Source of the DNA: Albula goreensis | Lineage: Eukaryota; Chordata; Actinopteri; Albuliformes; Albulidae | Assembly: GCA_022829145.1 (NCBI GenBank) | Contig: CM040741.1 | Span: forward strand, 50,190,180-50,254,179 | Reading direction: 5' to 3' | DNA length: 64,000 bases | In this document: positions 35,301 through 47,058 of the stretch, piece after piece | Numbering within the stretch: the stretch's first letter is position 1 | Layout: each line of letters starts with the position of its first letter | Notes under the pieces: generated by a model | Told to the model about the DNA's origin: nothing | The model's database searches: none | Seen by the model: the letters and a program-made list of their open reading frames with translations, nothing else | Program-made: the position numbers and the translations under genes

Positions 35301-37060
35301 TATAATGGAAATTGCAAAAAAACAAAATAAAAGAATAAAGAGTAACAACACTAAAATAGCATCATAAAACAATGTTTTCACCCTACAGTAATTCAATTTC
35401 AGTCGTGTAAATGACTCAGTTTTTGTAGTTAGAGGGTATTCGTCTATGTAATTGAAAAGCTCAATATTGCTGTGTTTCACAGTGCGTTCACTGCTTTCTG
35501 ATTAGAGCGACAGCCACAAGCACCTGGGAACTCAATCAGAGAACAATCTCTCAGAAACAAATTGTTTGATCTTAATTAACTGCACCTCATCTCTCCATGT
35601 TTGTGAGGTTTGTTTGAAAAGAAAGATGCTGGCTCTGACATTATGATGTTCACAGATGCTGTGCAGATACTGTCTGTCTTTGTAGAAACCTGTCTCTGTG
35701 TTTGTTCTTGTCTGGAACAATATAGTTTTCTGAAGGCATCTAATCTGAAATAGATTTTTTCAACCTCCTCAGACCCTGTAGATTTCTCTTTTTTACCTAC
35801 GTTTTTCAGATTCAGAAATCTTGGTTGTGTCTCCTACAGTGTATCGATTTGGAATTGAAGGCAGTCAAGCCGATGGAGCCGTGCTGCCCTTGGTTTTCGC
35901 AAACATATTATCATGTATTTTTCATTATCTTTCACTCCCCCAGCTCCATTGTCAGTCCATTGCCATTATTTTCAGGTATTCAGAGTTTGATTGGACGAGA
36001 ACACTGGACATCACATCTGTCTCTTAGTTTTTCGGAAGAAGTACCTCGCTCTAATGTATTTTGTCACTTAATTACTCTGTCAAACTGCCAAATTTGGTAC
36101 AGTGTCACTGGAGATATTAGCAATTTCAGAATTGATTTAGGGGGGAGACATAGTTGTGAAGCAGAGACAGATTTTTCTCCATCTTTTTACTGCTATGCAT
36201 CATTAGTTTTAAATTCACACACATACACATGCACAAACAGGACTGGATTGAATCAATACTTGTGCTTAACATTGACTTACAGATAAATACATGCATTACT
36301 CACAGTTTGGCAAGTTAATTCTGACAATAGCTGAACTCTTTCTATCGCTCTTTTTCATTTTTCTTCTTCCCCTTTCCCTCCCCCTGTGCTCACCATCATG
36401 GTGGGTACTAGGTTCACATTAGCAGCTTGGCAGGATTCAAACGCTTTAAAGTTTGAATGTTTTGGCTAGTCACTGTGGAACACTTCACCCACTCTATCCC
36501 TACTGGTCTGGGCTTTTCTGCAGCAGACATGATATGAACACAAATGAGAAGAAGAAGGAGAATGGGAGGGTGCATTTTTAACAAATTCTTCTTCGGGAAA
36601 GTATATTGTGTGTTCCCCTCATTTTTCCCACACACCCAAATATTACGCAATCCCTTCTGGCTTATGGCACATTCTGACAGACAGAGTATGACACGCAGTG
36701 ATAATGTAGTAGTGCAGCCTTGCTTTTACACTGAATTTCACAAATTTAATGGCTCTCTGACTGGATGATTGCATCCATAAGCTGCTTCATTTAACAAATA
36801 CATATAAACTATGCTCAGGAGGTGCAAGGGGAAGCCTCTCTCAGTTCTGATGCAGCCAACAGTCCAGATATTCTCTATATCGTATTTGATATATCATAGA
36901 AGATGAATGCATTTGTAATTTAATTTACACATGGTTAATTGATATAACACATTTGGAATGGATGTTATGATGTTAGTTGAGCACATATTACCATCAGGTT
37001 CTGCAGCACTTGGGTAGTCCTCTAATGAACTCTAGCAATTTACTGGCTATTTCACTAGTG
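32351..37060. other. Intron stretch, nothing firmly recognised
   Basis: The longest open frame is 153 codons at 35825-36286, plus strand. It starts from a non-ATG codon, resembles no known family, and has no splice sites of quality at its ends, so it is not called as coding. The rest is AT-rich. Confidence 0.45.
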
Positions 37061-37094
37061 AAGAGCTTTGCATGTGTATGTATGTATGTATGTA

Positions 37095-37136
<42 letters not shown>
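37061..37136. repeat. (TATG)n and (TG)19 compound microsatellite
   Basis: Several GTATGTAT units are followed by 19 perfect TG units at 37099-37136. Confidence 0.95.
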
Positions 37137-37137
<1 letters not shown>

Positions 37138-37249
37138 TGTGAGTGATATGCCATAAATTGTACCTGTGTTAGTTCCATACAAACTTTATAGTAGTGGAAA
37201 ATAGGGGGGTCTCTTGTTTTTTCTGGTGAGGATGTGTTTAGCCTTATTT

Positions 37250-37560
37250 AAATAGGTGGAGGGGAGGTGATTACATGGTGATTTGAAAGCACTGCAGAAC
37301 ACATACTCTCTTTTGCAATATGTGCAATAAGCACTGTGGGATCTTTAATGACCACAGAGACTGGCACAAAACACCCATGCTCTCTTGCCTGAGAGCTGTA
37401 AAACGAGCGCTGTTGGGTGCCCGTTTGATTGCGATCCTATGCGGCTCCCGCCGAGGCACGGCGTGCTAATGAGTGTCGCTACAATCTGCCGCCCCCTTCC
37501 CCCTCCCCTGATCCACCACTCACAGGCTCTGCACAGGAGTGCTTCCACTGCACTGATAGT
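37250..37560. repeat. Probable interspersed repeat with a CpG-rich patch
   Basis: GGGATCTTTAATGACCACAG is a wording I recall from a recurrent fish repeat in which it precedes CpG-rich text. Here it is followed by a CpG-rich patch at about 37,405-37,495 (ACGAGCGCTG, TGCGGCTCCCGCCGAGG, GCACGGCG). CpG is otherwise very scarce in this intron. The patch could instead be a small regulatory island. Confidence 0.4.
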
Positions 37561-38194
37561 CTTTTCCTGTTTGCTCAAAGTTTTTGGCTGCTGCCTCTCT
37601 GTTTACCTGTTCCAAACTGTGTAGAAATATTTACTCAGTGGTGACCAAAGTTTTGGATAATGTGTGCACCAAGCCCTTTGCCAGTCTTCACATTGTCTTC
37701 AAGCATGCAACAAGTGAACTGGATGGGCAGCCAGATCACTTTGGCAAACAAAGGTTGGCAGCAGCACTCCTCTCCCCCGTCTGTTATAATTAGTGAATTC
37801 TTAGCCCATAGAAGGATTGGTGTTTTCCAGATGGTCATGATTGTAACAGAGATGAAATATTCCAGATAAAAAGGGGAATAAACCACAGTATCACAACCCT
37901 GCCAGGGTGTATTTGGTAGTGAGAAGTCCTTATTAGTCTTATTGCCCTCTCTTGAGTGGAATTTAACGACCAATAAGTAACAATTAACATTTAATGTTCT
38001 CATAACTTTGCAGCAACATTAAACAGAGGGGATAGCACTGTTCCGTCAATGTGAGAATATCATGTTAAATGAAAGCTGAGGGGGGTTCTGTGTTTATGCT
38101 TCACAGTGAACACAATGCACAGCCTCCGGACAAAAGCGCAGAACTGCAGTAGAAAATATAAAATAAATGATTTCTCTCTCTCTTCCTCTCTCTG

Positions 38195-38225
<31 letters not shown>

Positions 38226-39599
38226 TATATATGCCTTTTATCCTGTGAAAGCAGCCCTCACCCTCTTTCTCCCACACACCTTTTTACTTTGTTTAAATGG
38301 TCCTACCTGCTGTGTTCTGTGGTGAACAGCAGAGCCGTTATGACTGAATGTGGAGGTGACAATATGTGTGAGGGAAAAGACTCGCTGGGCATGGCAGTGA
38401 ACTGTGGGGGTGGGGATGTATTTGGATGAGGCACATGTGTCATATGTATCCATGCTGACACTGAACAATGATCTCTTACAGGTCTCCATCAGGCACTGAT
38501 GTCCTGTTATGTCATTTTGGGACTGAGAGGGGAAAATGAAAGAGCACCTGTCATGCCATGCACATGGACAATTTTCTGCTTGAAGTTAAGCATGTGAGGA
38601 AGGAGCACTGTGACAGGGACTTTTGCCCATAAAGCACATTTATGTAATTTATATAATGGTAATAATCATTGTTATAGGGTCAAGCTATTACTCGATAAAC
38701 GGGACAGGCATTCTGGTCAAAGAGGGATGAGGAGATGAGGAGACAGAAAGGATAAAAGGAGTTTGGAGTGTATGTTGAATGTGTTATAAATAACTGCTGG
38801 CTGTTCACAGAGACTGAGGAGGATTGGTGTCACTCTACTTAAGTCTCCTTAGAGTCATTCTGAAGTCATGTGTCATTCTCCGCAGGGATATCCCTTCTTC
38901 TCCCTTCATCCACCATCACGTTCCTTTCACCCTTGCTCTCTCTCCACCCACACCAAATGTTTCCCCCCCCACCTGTATTAAACACAATTAATATTATATT
39001 ATTATATCCCCCCACCCCACCACCATTCATTTTTTCCTGTGCATCTGTGTGGGTGTCAACAGAAATCTGTCAGTGGTAAGTGTTTTTAAAGATGAGGGTC
39101 TGGATTTGTACTGCATATGAGTGGGAGTGCTGGTCTGGAATCAGTTTAGAATGTAGATAGGATTTGTCATGGAGGAGCAAAGTTTCAAAAAACTCAAAAT
39201 AGACAGAGTTGACTGATTATATTTGTGACTTGAATGAATTGAACCAATATATGTGTGCTTTGTTGTAGAGAACAAAACGTTTTGATAATTTCAAAGAAAT
39301 CAATGACTGCCAGCTGCTTGTATCTTCAGCCATAATGGGCTTCATGAAACCTCATACTCCCATTTTAGGAGGAGGGTAACTAGTTATGATTCATAACAAT
39401 GCAGGTCCCAGTGAGAAGTATTACATGAATCACTGGCATTATTTTGGCAAAACAGGATTCAGTCTGAATGTTAACTATGAATATATTACAAGTTCCACCA
39501 TCTGAAAGGGCCCCATACTGTCAGATAGTGTTCACTTTGCAAAGAAAGAAGGAAAAAAGATAATTAGTGGTGCTTTTGAGCAGAAAGATTTCCAGTGGG
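37561..39599. other. Intron stretch with CT and AT simple repeats
   Basis: A (CT)n run at about 38,172-38,208 passes into (AT)n at 38,209-38,222. C-rich tracts occur near 38,958-38,970 and 39,007-39,020. No exon recognised. Confidence 0.5.
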
Positions 39600-39745
39600 G
39601 GTGAACATCATAGACTTCAAATTGGGAGTTCCAGCACGAGCAGCCAAACTCGTTAACAGTCAAATCAGCCCTGATTAATTGAGCACAGCTGGAACTAAAA
39701 CAACCATATTCACACAGGTCCATCAGGACCAGCTCTGAGAAACAT
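39600..39745 (-). repeat. Interspersed repeat, minus copy
   Basis: The reverse complement of the part ending GCTCTGAGAAACATTC matches 45058-45165: GTTTCT, a GTCCTG(A/G)TGGAC segment, TTTTAGTTCCAGCTGTGCTC and CAGGGCTGATT occur in the same order. A common fish repeat type, not named here. Confidence 0.65.
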
Positions 39746-39954
39746 TCATTTATAATACATATATTTATTTTTTTGTCGTTCCCATTTTTCCCACCTAAAC
39801 CCAGACAAACTGTTTAGTCTCATGCAGGAACCTGATCCTGCTGATTCAGAATGAGGCAACCTTGATATGTGATTCTTCTGACTCGCATGATCATGTGACC
39901 ATCAGTCACATACTGCCTTTGTCACCTGATGATGATGAAATCTGGATATATTCA

Positions 39955-40115
39955 GTTTGTGTTTCTGCAGGCACAAAACTGACCAGGAATGGCCGCTAGA
40001 GAGTGATGAGACCAATGAGTTTAGCTGCATTAACCCTGGTCTTCCCCTGGCAAGGCTGGGCCAGTTGTGGCATGGCAAAGCCCCAGCCGCAGCCTCACAT
40101 CTGATTACCATGTGA
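39955..40115 (-). repeat. tRNA-derived SINE body, minus orientation
   Basis: The minus strand has TTGCCAGGGGAAGACCAGGG and CTCATCACTCTCTAGCGGCC, shared with the copies at 29,085 and 32,165. The tRNA-like head is not clear, so this copy is probably truncated. Confidence 0.55.
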
Positions 40116-43100
40116 ATGTATTCAGTGTGTATAATAGATCATCTCTGAAGATATGTTTAAAGTATACAACCTGACAAACAAAGCCTACTCTATTTCTATC
40201 ATGATATTATTCTACAAAAAGATATCAACCGTGAGCACACTGCTAAGAATGGTCAAGATGTACTTATTAAACAAAGCAGCTGCTGGTGTTGTCATCTCAG
40301 TACAGAGCGTAATGGCCACTCCACAGCCCACACTATAGCATTATCTGACTGTGTTTGGGATTACTATGGGATTATGGGAAGCAGAAAATGCAGCCAACTT
40401 CTAAAACAGACAAACAGGACAAAAATTTTGCATTTATTGACATACTGTAGCTCATACCATGCTCACTAGATAAGTATTAGAAGTAACCATTATTACTAGA
40501 AAATGATAAAAATGGTAAATATAAAACTGATGCTGTTTCATGAATGTGTTGTCAACCCTGTATCTGGCTATTACACCATTACTTATTTTAAATAAGGGTA
40601 GTGTGGGCATGATTCTTACATTCAAGGTAAGTCCCCAGCTCAATACTACGTTAATGTAAGTTAAAGCATTTGACACTGCTGTCCGGCATTATAATGATAG
40701 ATGCTCCATTGTTTTATTTTGGCAAATGGTGTAATAAAACTTAAACATAATTGTACAGCAACATTCATTTAATATTGTTGCATGATTTGCAGATGGTTTT
40801 CAATCTGCCACCCTGTGAATGCCAAGTTCTCCATGCAACATTGATTTCATTTTACACATGCTGGAAAAAAAGATGGAAATGGCATTTGTATTTCTGGTGT
40901 TTTATCCTAAATGTAATGGATATATTTTTCAGCGAGTAAACCTTCTTGTAAAACATGCAATGCGTGTGTATTTGGAATAATAACATCAAATAAAATTAAG
41001 AAGGGAGTGAAACTCCCCAAGAAGCACTCTGCTTGGTGATCAGACAGGAAGGATAAAAAATTAAACATCTCCAATCTTTAGTTCTCCCAGTAAGCTGTAC
41101 ATCAGGGCACATCAGTTACATTTGGCCTTGAGCCACATTTTCTCTGAGCAGGTGCTTTGAAGGCTAAATGATTGTAACCATTTGGAAAGAGTCAGGGATA
41201 CAGGTGGGAGGGGTGCTTTTTTAGCTGGTTTTTTCCCCTGTCTTATAGTCAAAGTCTGCTATGCAAATGAATAGATAAGTAATGCACAACCTCAGATTAT
41301 ATGTCATATAAACTGAATTTTATGCATGGTGTATGCTGACAACAGATTTTTTCCATGTAAGTGTTTATATTTTACTTAATAAACAGCATTTTAAACAAGT
41401 TTACACTAAAGACCTGGGATCTGTCTAAATAAGCAAACAAGCTGTCAATCAAGAGGTGATCAGGGGCAAGAGTCTAAAGTTAAGAACAAAGAGTAAACAT
41501 GGCTTTAAAAACACTGGCAAACAATCAGTTAAATGCATGTCTCATATTCATCCAGTCATGCTAACATCATGAGGATTCAGCTTTCCTTGCTCTTAAATCT
41601 GCAAGATTTAAAATGTTTGTTCATTGTGGGTTGTGGTGAACGTGGAGAGATTTTAATTTTAATCAATTATTTAAATGTATTAAACCACAGTTTACATTCA
41701 TGTCTTTATTTGTAGGTTTTTGACTTTGTAGTCCAAGTTCAGACTTGTGAAATGCCCATATCCCTGTCCCCCATCCACCAAGCTAAACTCACTACCATCC
41801 ACAATCTCACTATTGAGGTTTGTGAAAACAAAGGTTTGGGAGAAGCATTTTCAGACAACCCCTCACTCAAATACCTCTGTCCATCCAATCCAATTTTCTA
41901 TGCAGGTATTAAATTGCCACATACCTATCTCCTATCACGCTCTTTGCTTCTGGTATCCTTCCCACTCCCCATCTCCGCCTTCATGTCTACTTCCCTTTCA
42001 CCTTTTCTTCTAGTTGTCAAGTGAGGGCTTCACCTCGCCCAAAATAGTGATGCATGATGATGCCCCCTTGGACTCCAAGCCCAAGATCAAACGTCTGTAC
42101 CGATAAACTTGCCAGATCACAATAAATGTGTCTTCCAAACACATTCAGTGTTATCTGAACATTAATTCTACTGAACAGGCATTTACCAAAAGATGGAAAA
42201 CATGAGATAATATAGAGTGCATGATTACAGTAAAGGACTTACTGCTCACTGCATTTTTTACATTTTGAGGTCTCCTTATATCCTATGGGAATCATTTTGA
42301 GCTTCATTAAAGTGTCTTATGTTCACTAGCAAGTTCAGTCTCCTTTCCTTTTGACAGCTTCTATTTAATTTCAATTTGTTCCACACATGGATGTCTGTGA
42401 GCAATGACTCTTCTTACAACATGGTTAAATAACATAGCTTCAACAAATAAATAAAGTGTTAAATATTAAATATTAATTCTAATCTGAAACTCATAATACA
42501 TATAAAATGTATATAATATAAAATGACCCTCTTTGTATTTTTGGTAGAAGAAACTGTTTATTCCAGATTTCACTGTTAGGACACAGTCAGAGACCAGGTC
42601 GAATTATGCTGCTCACCAATTAAATAATAAAAATGCAAAACAAGTTTTTGGTTCATAGGCAGCCCTCTTATATGCTCTGTTTGCTTTGTATCTATCGTTT
42701 ACTAGCCCTGATGAGCTTTGTTTCGACCAAAACAGATGTATGAGTGCCTGACTCCTGACTTGACAGCTTTTGTGCTGTAGCACTTTTTTGGTGTGCCATT
42801 CTGAAGGGAGAGATACTCTACTGCACATTATTAAATTCAGTGATGATTTATGAGGTCAATTTTACATTTAATATGTGCATTTATACTCATCACTTATACT
42901 AATCATTTAATAAATATGATCAGTTGTCAAGCAATTAGTTAAACTGTCAGCTGGATACAGTGTGTTCAGATCACCTAAAGTCTATGCACAGATATAGATG
43001 TGATGTGAGGATAACAGGGGAAATACAGCAATGCCAGCATACAAACCAGCAGAATCACTGTATCACCCTGTACCCCAGCCAGCCGAGTTGAAGTTAAACT

Positions 43101-43324
43101 GCTGTGGGCTCGATTAGTTTTTAAATGGAAAACTCTTGGGAAACATAAGTACCTGCTGTAACTGATGTTATAAGGTCAGTAGAATGGTCTTTCATCTCAA
43201 CCAAATAAACCCCAATACCCCAGTAGAGTGACAGGGACATAATGTTATAGGAAATGTTGTATTTCAGGTTTGACAGTAAACCAAGGATCAGAATCATGGT
43301 TGAAGTAAATTGTTGTGACACTTA
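40116..43324. other. Intron stretch, nothing firmly recognised
   Basis: Overlapping open frames at 41747-42024 (plus, 88-90 codons) match no family. There is a very AT-rich segment at about 42,440-42,530. No exon called. Confidence 0.45.
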
Positions 43325-43605
43325 TCACAATCAGTAGGGGGTTTCTGGTGTCCTGGTAAATTCCCAACATGACTCTCTCAAAGCACCTCACAGTGAAACT
43401 GTCTTTTCATCCCAGCTGATGTGTTGTGAAGAAGGTCTCGCACAAAAATAGCTGCCATGCTACACCTGGCTGAGTGATACACACTTAAGGAGCTTGAAAT
43501 TAGTAGTTATGCTCTTCAGTCTAAAGAACTTTGAGATCATGAGATGAAAAGGGCTAAATAAATGCAGGCATTATCAGGTCGACTAATGACAGATTTTTGG
43601 ATCCT
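43325..43605 (+). repeat. SINE with a conserved fish-type tail
   Basis: Ends in ACTTTGAGATCATGAGATGA followed by AAAGGGCTAAATAAATGCAG, the kind of tail shared by many fish SINEs and their partner LINEs (CTTTGAG...AAAGCGCTATATAAATGCA). The upstream limit is uncertain. Confidence 0.55.
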
Positions 43606-45057
43606 GCGCCAATTCAAATTTTAGAGAGCTCGATTTTAATTATTATTATTACAGAGGCATTTACCAGAGCAGCTTGCAAATTCTATAGGCTTCTACATGT
43701 TTTATGTTGCATTTTGTACTGGTTGTGTATTGTTTCATATATGGATAAAATTTAAACTGACTTATCTTAAAAGTGCGCCAGAATTATTGGCAAGCTTTTT
43801 CAAGATGGGAAAAAAGACTATACAGAGGAAAACAACTTGTAAAAAGCAATACTCTATGTTCAAGAAATTGATAAAATTATTATAATGTATTTGAACTATT
43901 TTTCTAAACAAATACTTCATATCCATTATTTGAGCATACAAAAGATGATGGTCAAAATTATTGGGTTAGATTCCCAACCCCCCCCAGCCCACCAAGGAAA
44001 ACCCTATCAAGGTTGTCCCCCCTGCCTTTTCCTGTATACATGCGGTGGGCATTGGGAACATAGCTGGTACGCACAGGTCAGGATTAAGTGAGGGACGATG
44101 CTCACTATTTCACCTTTCCGTTTCTGTGTCACCGCTCCCCAAGGCTGAAATGACGGACGAGTTACCCCTGCCTGACAGCTGGGTGAGCTCCAGGATTTTA
44201 TCCAGGCATGAAGTGACTCAAAATAGGTTTTTATGAAGTGTTAGCAATGAGTCTTTTGGAGTGAGACATTTTTGGAGTGAGAGATTTTCTTCTTTCTTTA
44301 TTTTGTAGATATATATTTTTCCCCCACAGAAGACAGAATTCTTTTAGAATTTAGAATTTGATTGTAGTACATCGACATTTTATGAGACTGTTCCTCTTTT
44401 CCCTGCTAGACTGAGGGCACTCTCTAATGCAAGGAGGAAGGGAGGGAGGGAGGGAGAGAGAGAGAGATTTTATGTCCAAATGAGGTTTCTGTGAAATTTG
44501 TGAGCATACATTGAGGAAAGATTCTCACAGGAAAGAAAAAAATATGTTGACACTTATTCATGACATATGCAGTCGAGGCTGTTATGATGTGGCTCATGAT
44601 CGACACAGAGCCTGACTGTGATACAACCAACAGCGCCCAGGGGTCTCACAAAGTGATGCTTAACTGTCCTCAGCATCGCCCAGGAGGATGGGTATGTGTT
44701 AGTTGGCAGACTGTTCCCCCGCCTCATTGTTTAGTAGCAGCTCCTCTGGTGTATTGAGTGCCAGTGCTCTGTCTGCACCAGCTGTGCCATTTCCACAGTC
44801 CTAGTGGAACTCAGGATGAAAAGAGGTGCCAGCTGGCTGTGTACCAGAATTTGCCCTCTCGCTCTGAAGGAGAGCGCAGTTGTGATGGCACAGGCCTAAA
44901 ATTACAAACAAACAGGAGAAAATAAAAATGAGGAGTAAAAAAGTTTCTCAATAAAATCTATTAAAGTATATATAAGCAGTGATTTATGTATGTAAAAATG
45001 CCATGGTCTGAAATTTGACCAGTGATGTATTTTACAACATAGAAAATATATTATGGA
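43606..45057. other. Intron stretch with a GGGA repeat
   Basis: A (GGGA)n/(GA)n tract lies at about 44,430-44,467. A short open piece near 44,145-44,182 (TDELPLPDSW then GTGAGC) was considered as an exon and rejected. Nothing else recognised. Confidence 0.5.
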
Positions 45058-45165
45058 TCAGTGTTTCTGAATTCTTGTCCTGGTGGACAGAGTGAGCGTG
45101 ATTGTTTTTGTTCCAGTTATGCTCAACTAAACAGGGCTGATTGAACTGCTAATGAGTGCTGGCTG
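45058..45165 (+). repeat. Interspersed repeat, plus copy
   Basis: GTTTCTGAATTCTTGTCCTG, GTTCCAGTTATGCTCAACTA and CAGGGCTGATTGAACTG match the reverse complement of 39600-39745 in order. Confidence 0.65.
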
Positions 45166-46205
45166 CCTGTGCTGGAGCTCCGGATATCGACTCAAAAGTC
45201 CCAGCAAGCTGTTCATGAGTCTCACGGCTGTTAAATCCCTCACACACCAACCCATCTTTACCGAAAATCCCCCAAAAACCCCACCAGAAAAACTGACCTA
45301 TGGTTGTGCTGCCTTGCTCCTGAGAGTGCTTTTGTTTTTGGATTCTGTGCAGTATTTGCATTAGAATGTTCAAATGTTAATTTTTCATTCAAATTTGGGA
45401 TAGCTGTGCCCTGAAAATGTGTCTTACTAGCTCATTTGTGAGACTGTTAAGGCTCCGTATTGCCAATAAATCATATCAGAGGGGTGGGACACTTTAATTT
45501 GCATTTGTTGATAAACAATCATCTTGAAATTTCTGTGTTTTGTTTTATTGATTTTCTTTTCACCATTCGACAACACCCTTTATTAACAGGTTGCAAAAAC
45601 CCCTCAGAAAAACCAATACTTTTTTATTATGTTTTCCTTTACACTCTATTGCACACCTTAATTGCTATTATATACCACTTTTTACTTTCTATGATAAAAT
45701 TCAGTGTGTTAATTTAGATATAAAATATTGCTCTGCTGGTTTTGCATTATACTCTGTAGAAAGTGAGAGGATGTCAAATTTTCATAAATGGTCTTTTATT
45801 TAGTAATGCACCATATGCATTATGACTGAACTGCTTCCAGTCCATTTTATGAAATGCATCTATGCATTTCACATTAGATTTCTTTCTCATAAGGACAACT
45901 GAGCCCAAAAGCTATAAGGTTCATTTAGAGCTGTTTGAAAGGCCCTCCATTTTGAATTTCTACCCTGGGAGCATACGGTTATTCATTCAATACCTTCCTC
46001 TTTTAAACGTGGTTTGTTCACTTAAAAACATTTTCAGTGCACTATATTTATTTATTTTTCTTTTAGTAAATGACTCTTCCTACAGAAACATAGGCAATTA
46101 TTAACATTTTACAGACATTGGTATGAACACAGCTCATCAGAGATGAGAGCATTAGTTTAAAAGACTTTAAAAGACTCTCAACCTAGAACTGATACTTCCT
46201 GCATA
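45166..46205. other. Intron stretch, nothing recognised
   Basis: AT-rich, with short chance frames only. Confidence 0.45.
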
Positions 46206-47058
46206 ACAGTGGCAGCTGGTGATCTTTGAAATAGGGGAAGCACAGTTTAGGACTTCTCCAAAATAAGGTCGACAACATAAGCAACATCTGCCATTTTGCA
46301 TCTGTTAGCTAGCTAGTTTTCTGGCTAGATTTTTCTTCTATGACCTAGCTTAAAACAACCTTTACAAAAGTGAAACACAAGCAAGTAACAAACTCAGAAA
46401 CTATATTTACAAATGCATTTACAGTATGTAGAAATAGAAATGGTATAACAAATAACAGGGAAATGAGGGCTTACGTCTCATGACTTCACCTGCCGACACT
46501 CCGCATAGACTGAGCTTGAATTCCTCCGTGTATGATTTTAAAACACTGTCAGTCATATTTGATTCCATGACATTTAAAGGAGGTCTAATCTCTTTGAGAG
46601 TTCCTCCAATCATCATATACAGCAGCCCGGTGTCTGGGCGGCACAAAATCAAGCCCACTGTACTGTCCAATAAATGTGCAAATATTTTGTTCAATGAAAA
46701 AATCGCTCTCATTGACTCTCATGGAAGCTATGAGTCCGGGAATGACGTTTTAAAAGCGTATTGTCCAATAAATGTCTAGCTCTGCTGCACTGAAAGCAAA
46801 GTGTATTCTGAAGTGCCATTGAACCCCAGAGACACTCAGCTTAAATGGGTTTAAATAGGTTGTGCTTCCATAGGCTTCTATGACACAAATATCACGTTAG
46901 ATTATGACGACCTGAGGGAAAGACCCATTACTGCTGAATGAACTAGCCGCGAAGCTGAACACTTTCTAGCCCAAAATATTGATTTTGAGTATTTTACATA
47001 CTACATTTTAGAGGGGGCTGGGCTTCCCTTGTAGTCTTAGAGCAGTCGTCTCTGCTGC
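46206..47058. mobile_element. Possible non-autonomous DNA transposon (MITE)
   Basis: The left end reads AGTGGCAGCTGGTGATCTTT then AGGGGAAGCACAG. The right end, reverse-complemented, gives CAGCAGAGACGACTGCTCTA then AAGGGAAGCCCAG, an imperfect inverted repeat of about 38 bases (near 70% by eye). The interior has no transposase but includes two CCAATAAATGT segments at 46668 and 46764. About 850 bp long. No target-site duplication could be fixed. Confidence 0.45.

Noticed and set aside
35825..36286. 153-codon plus-strand frame
   Set aside because: It starts from a non-ATG codon, its composition looks like translated AT-rich DNA, it matches no family and has no splice sites at its ends.
44145..44190. 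AEMTDELPLPDSW followed by GTGAGC, resembling the start of a WW domain exon
   Set aside because: Too short, preceded by a weak AAG acceptor, and no continuing WW domain is found downstream; chance is the simpler explanation.
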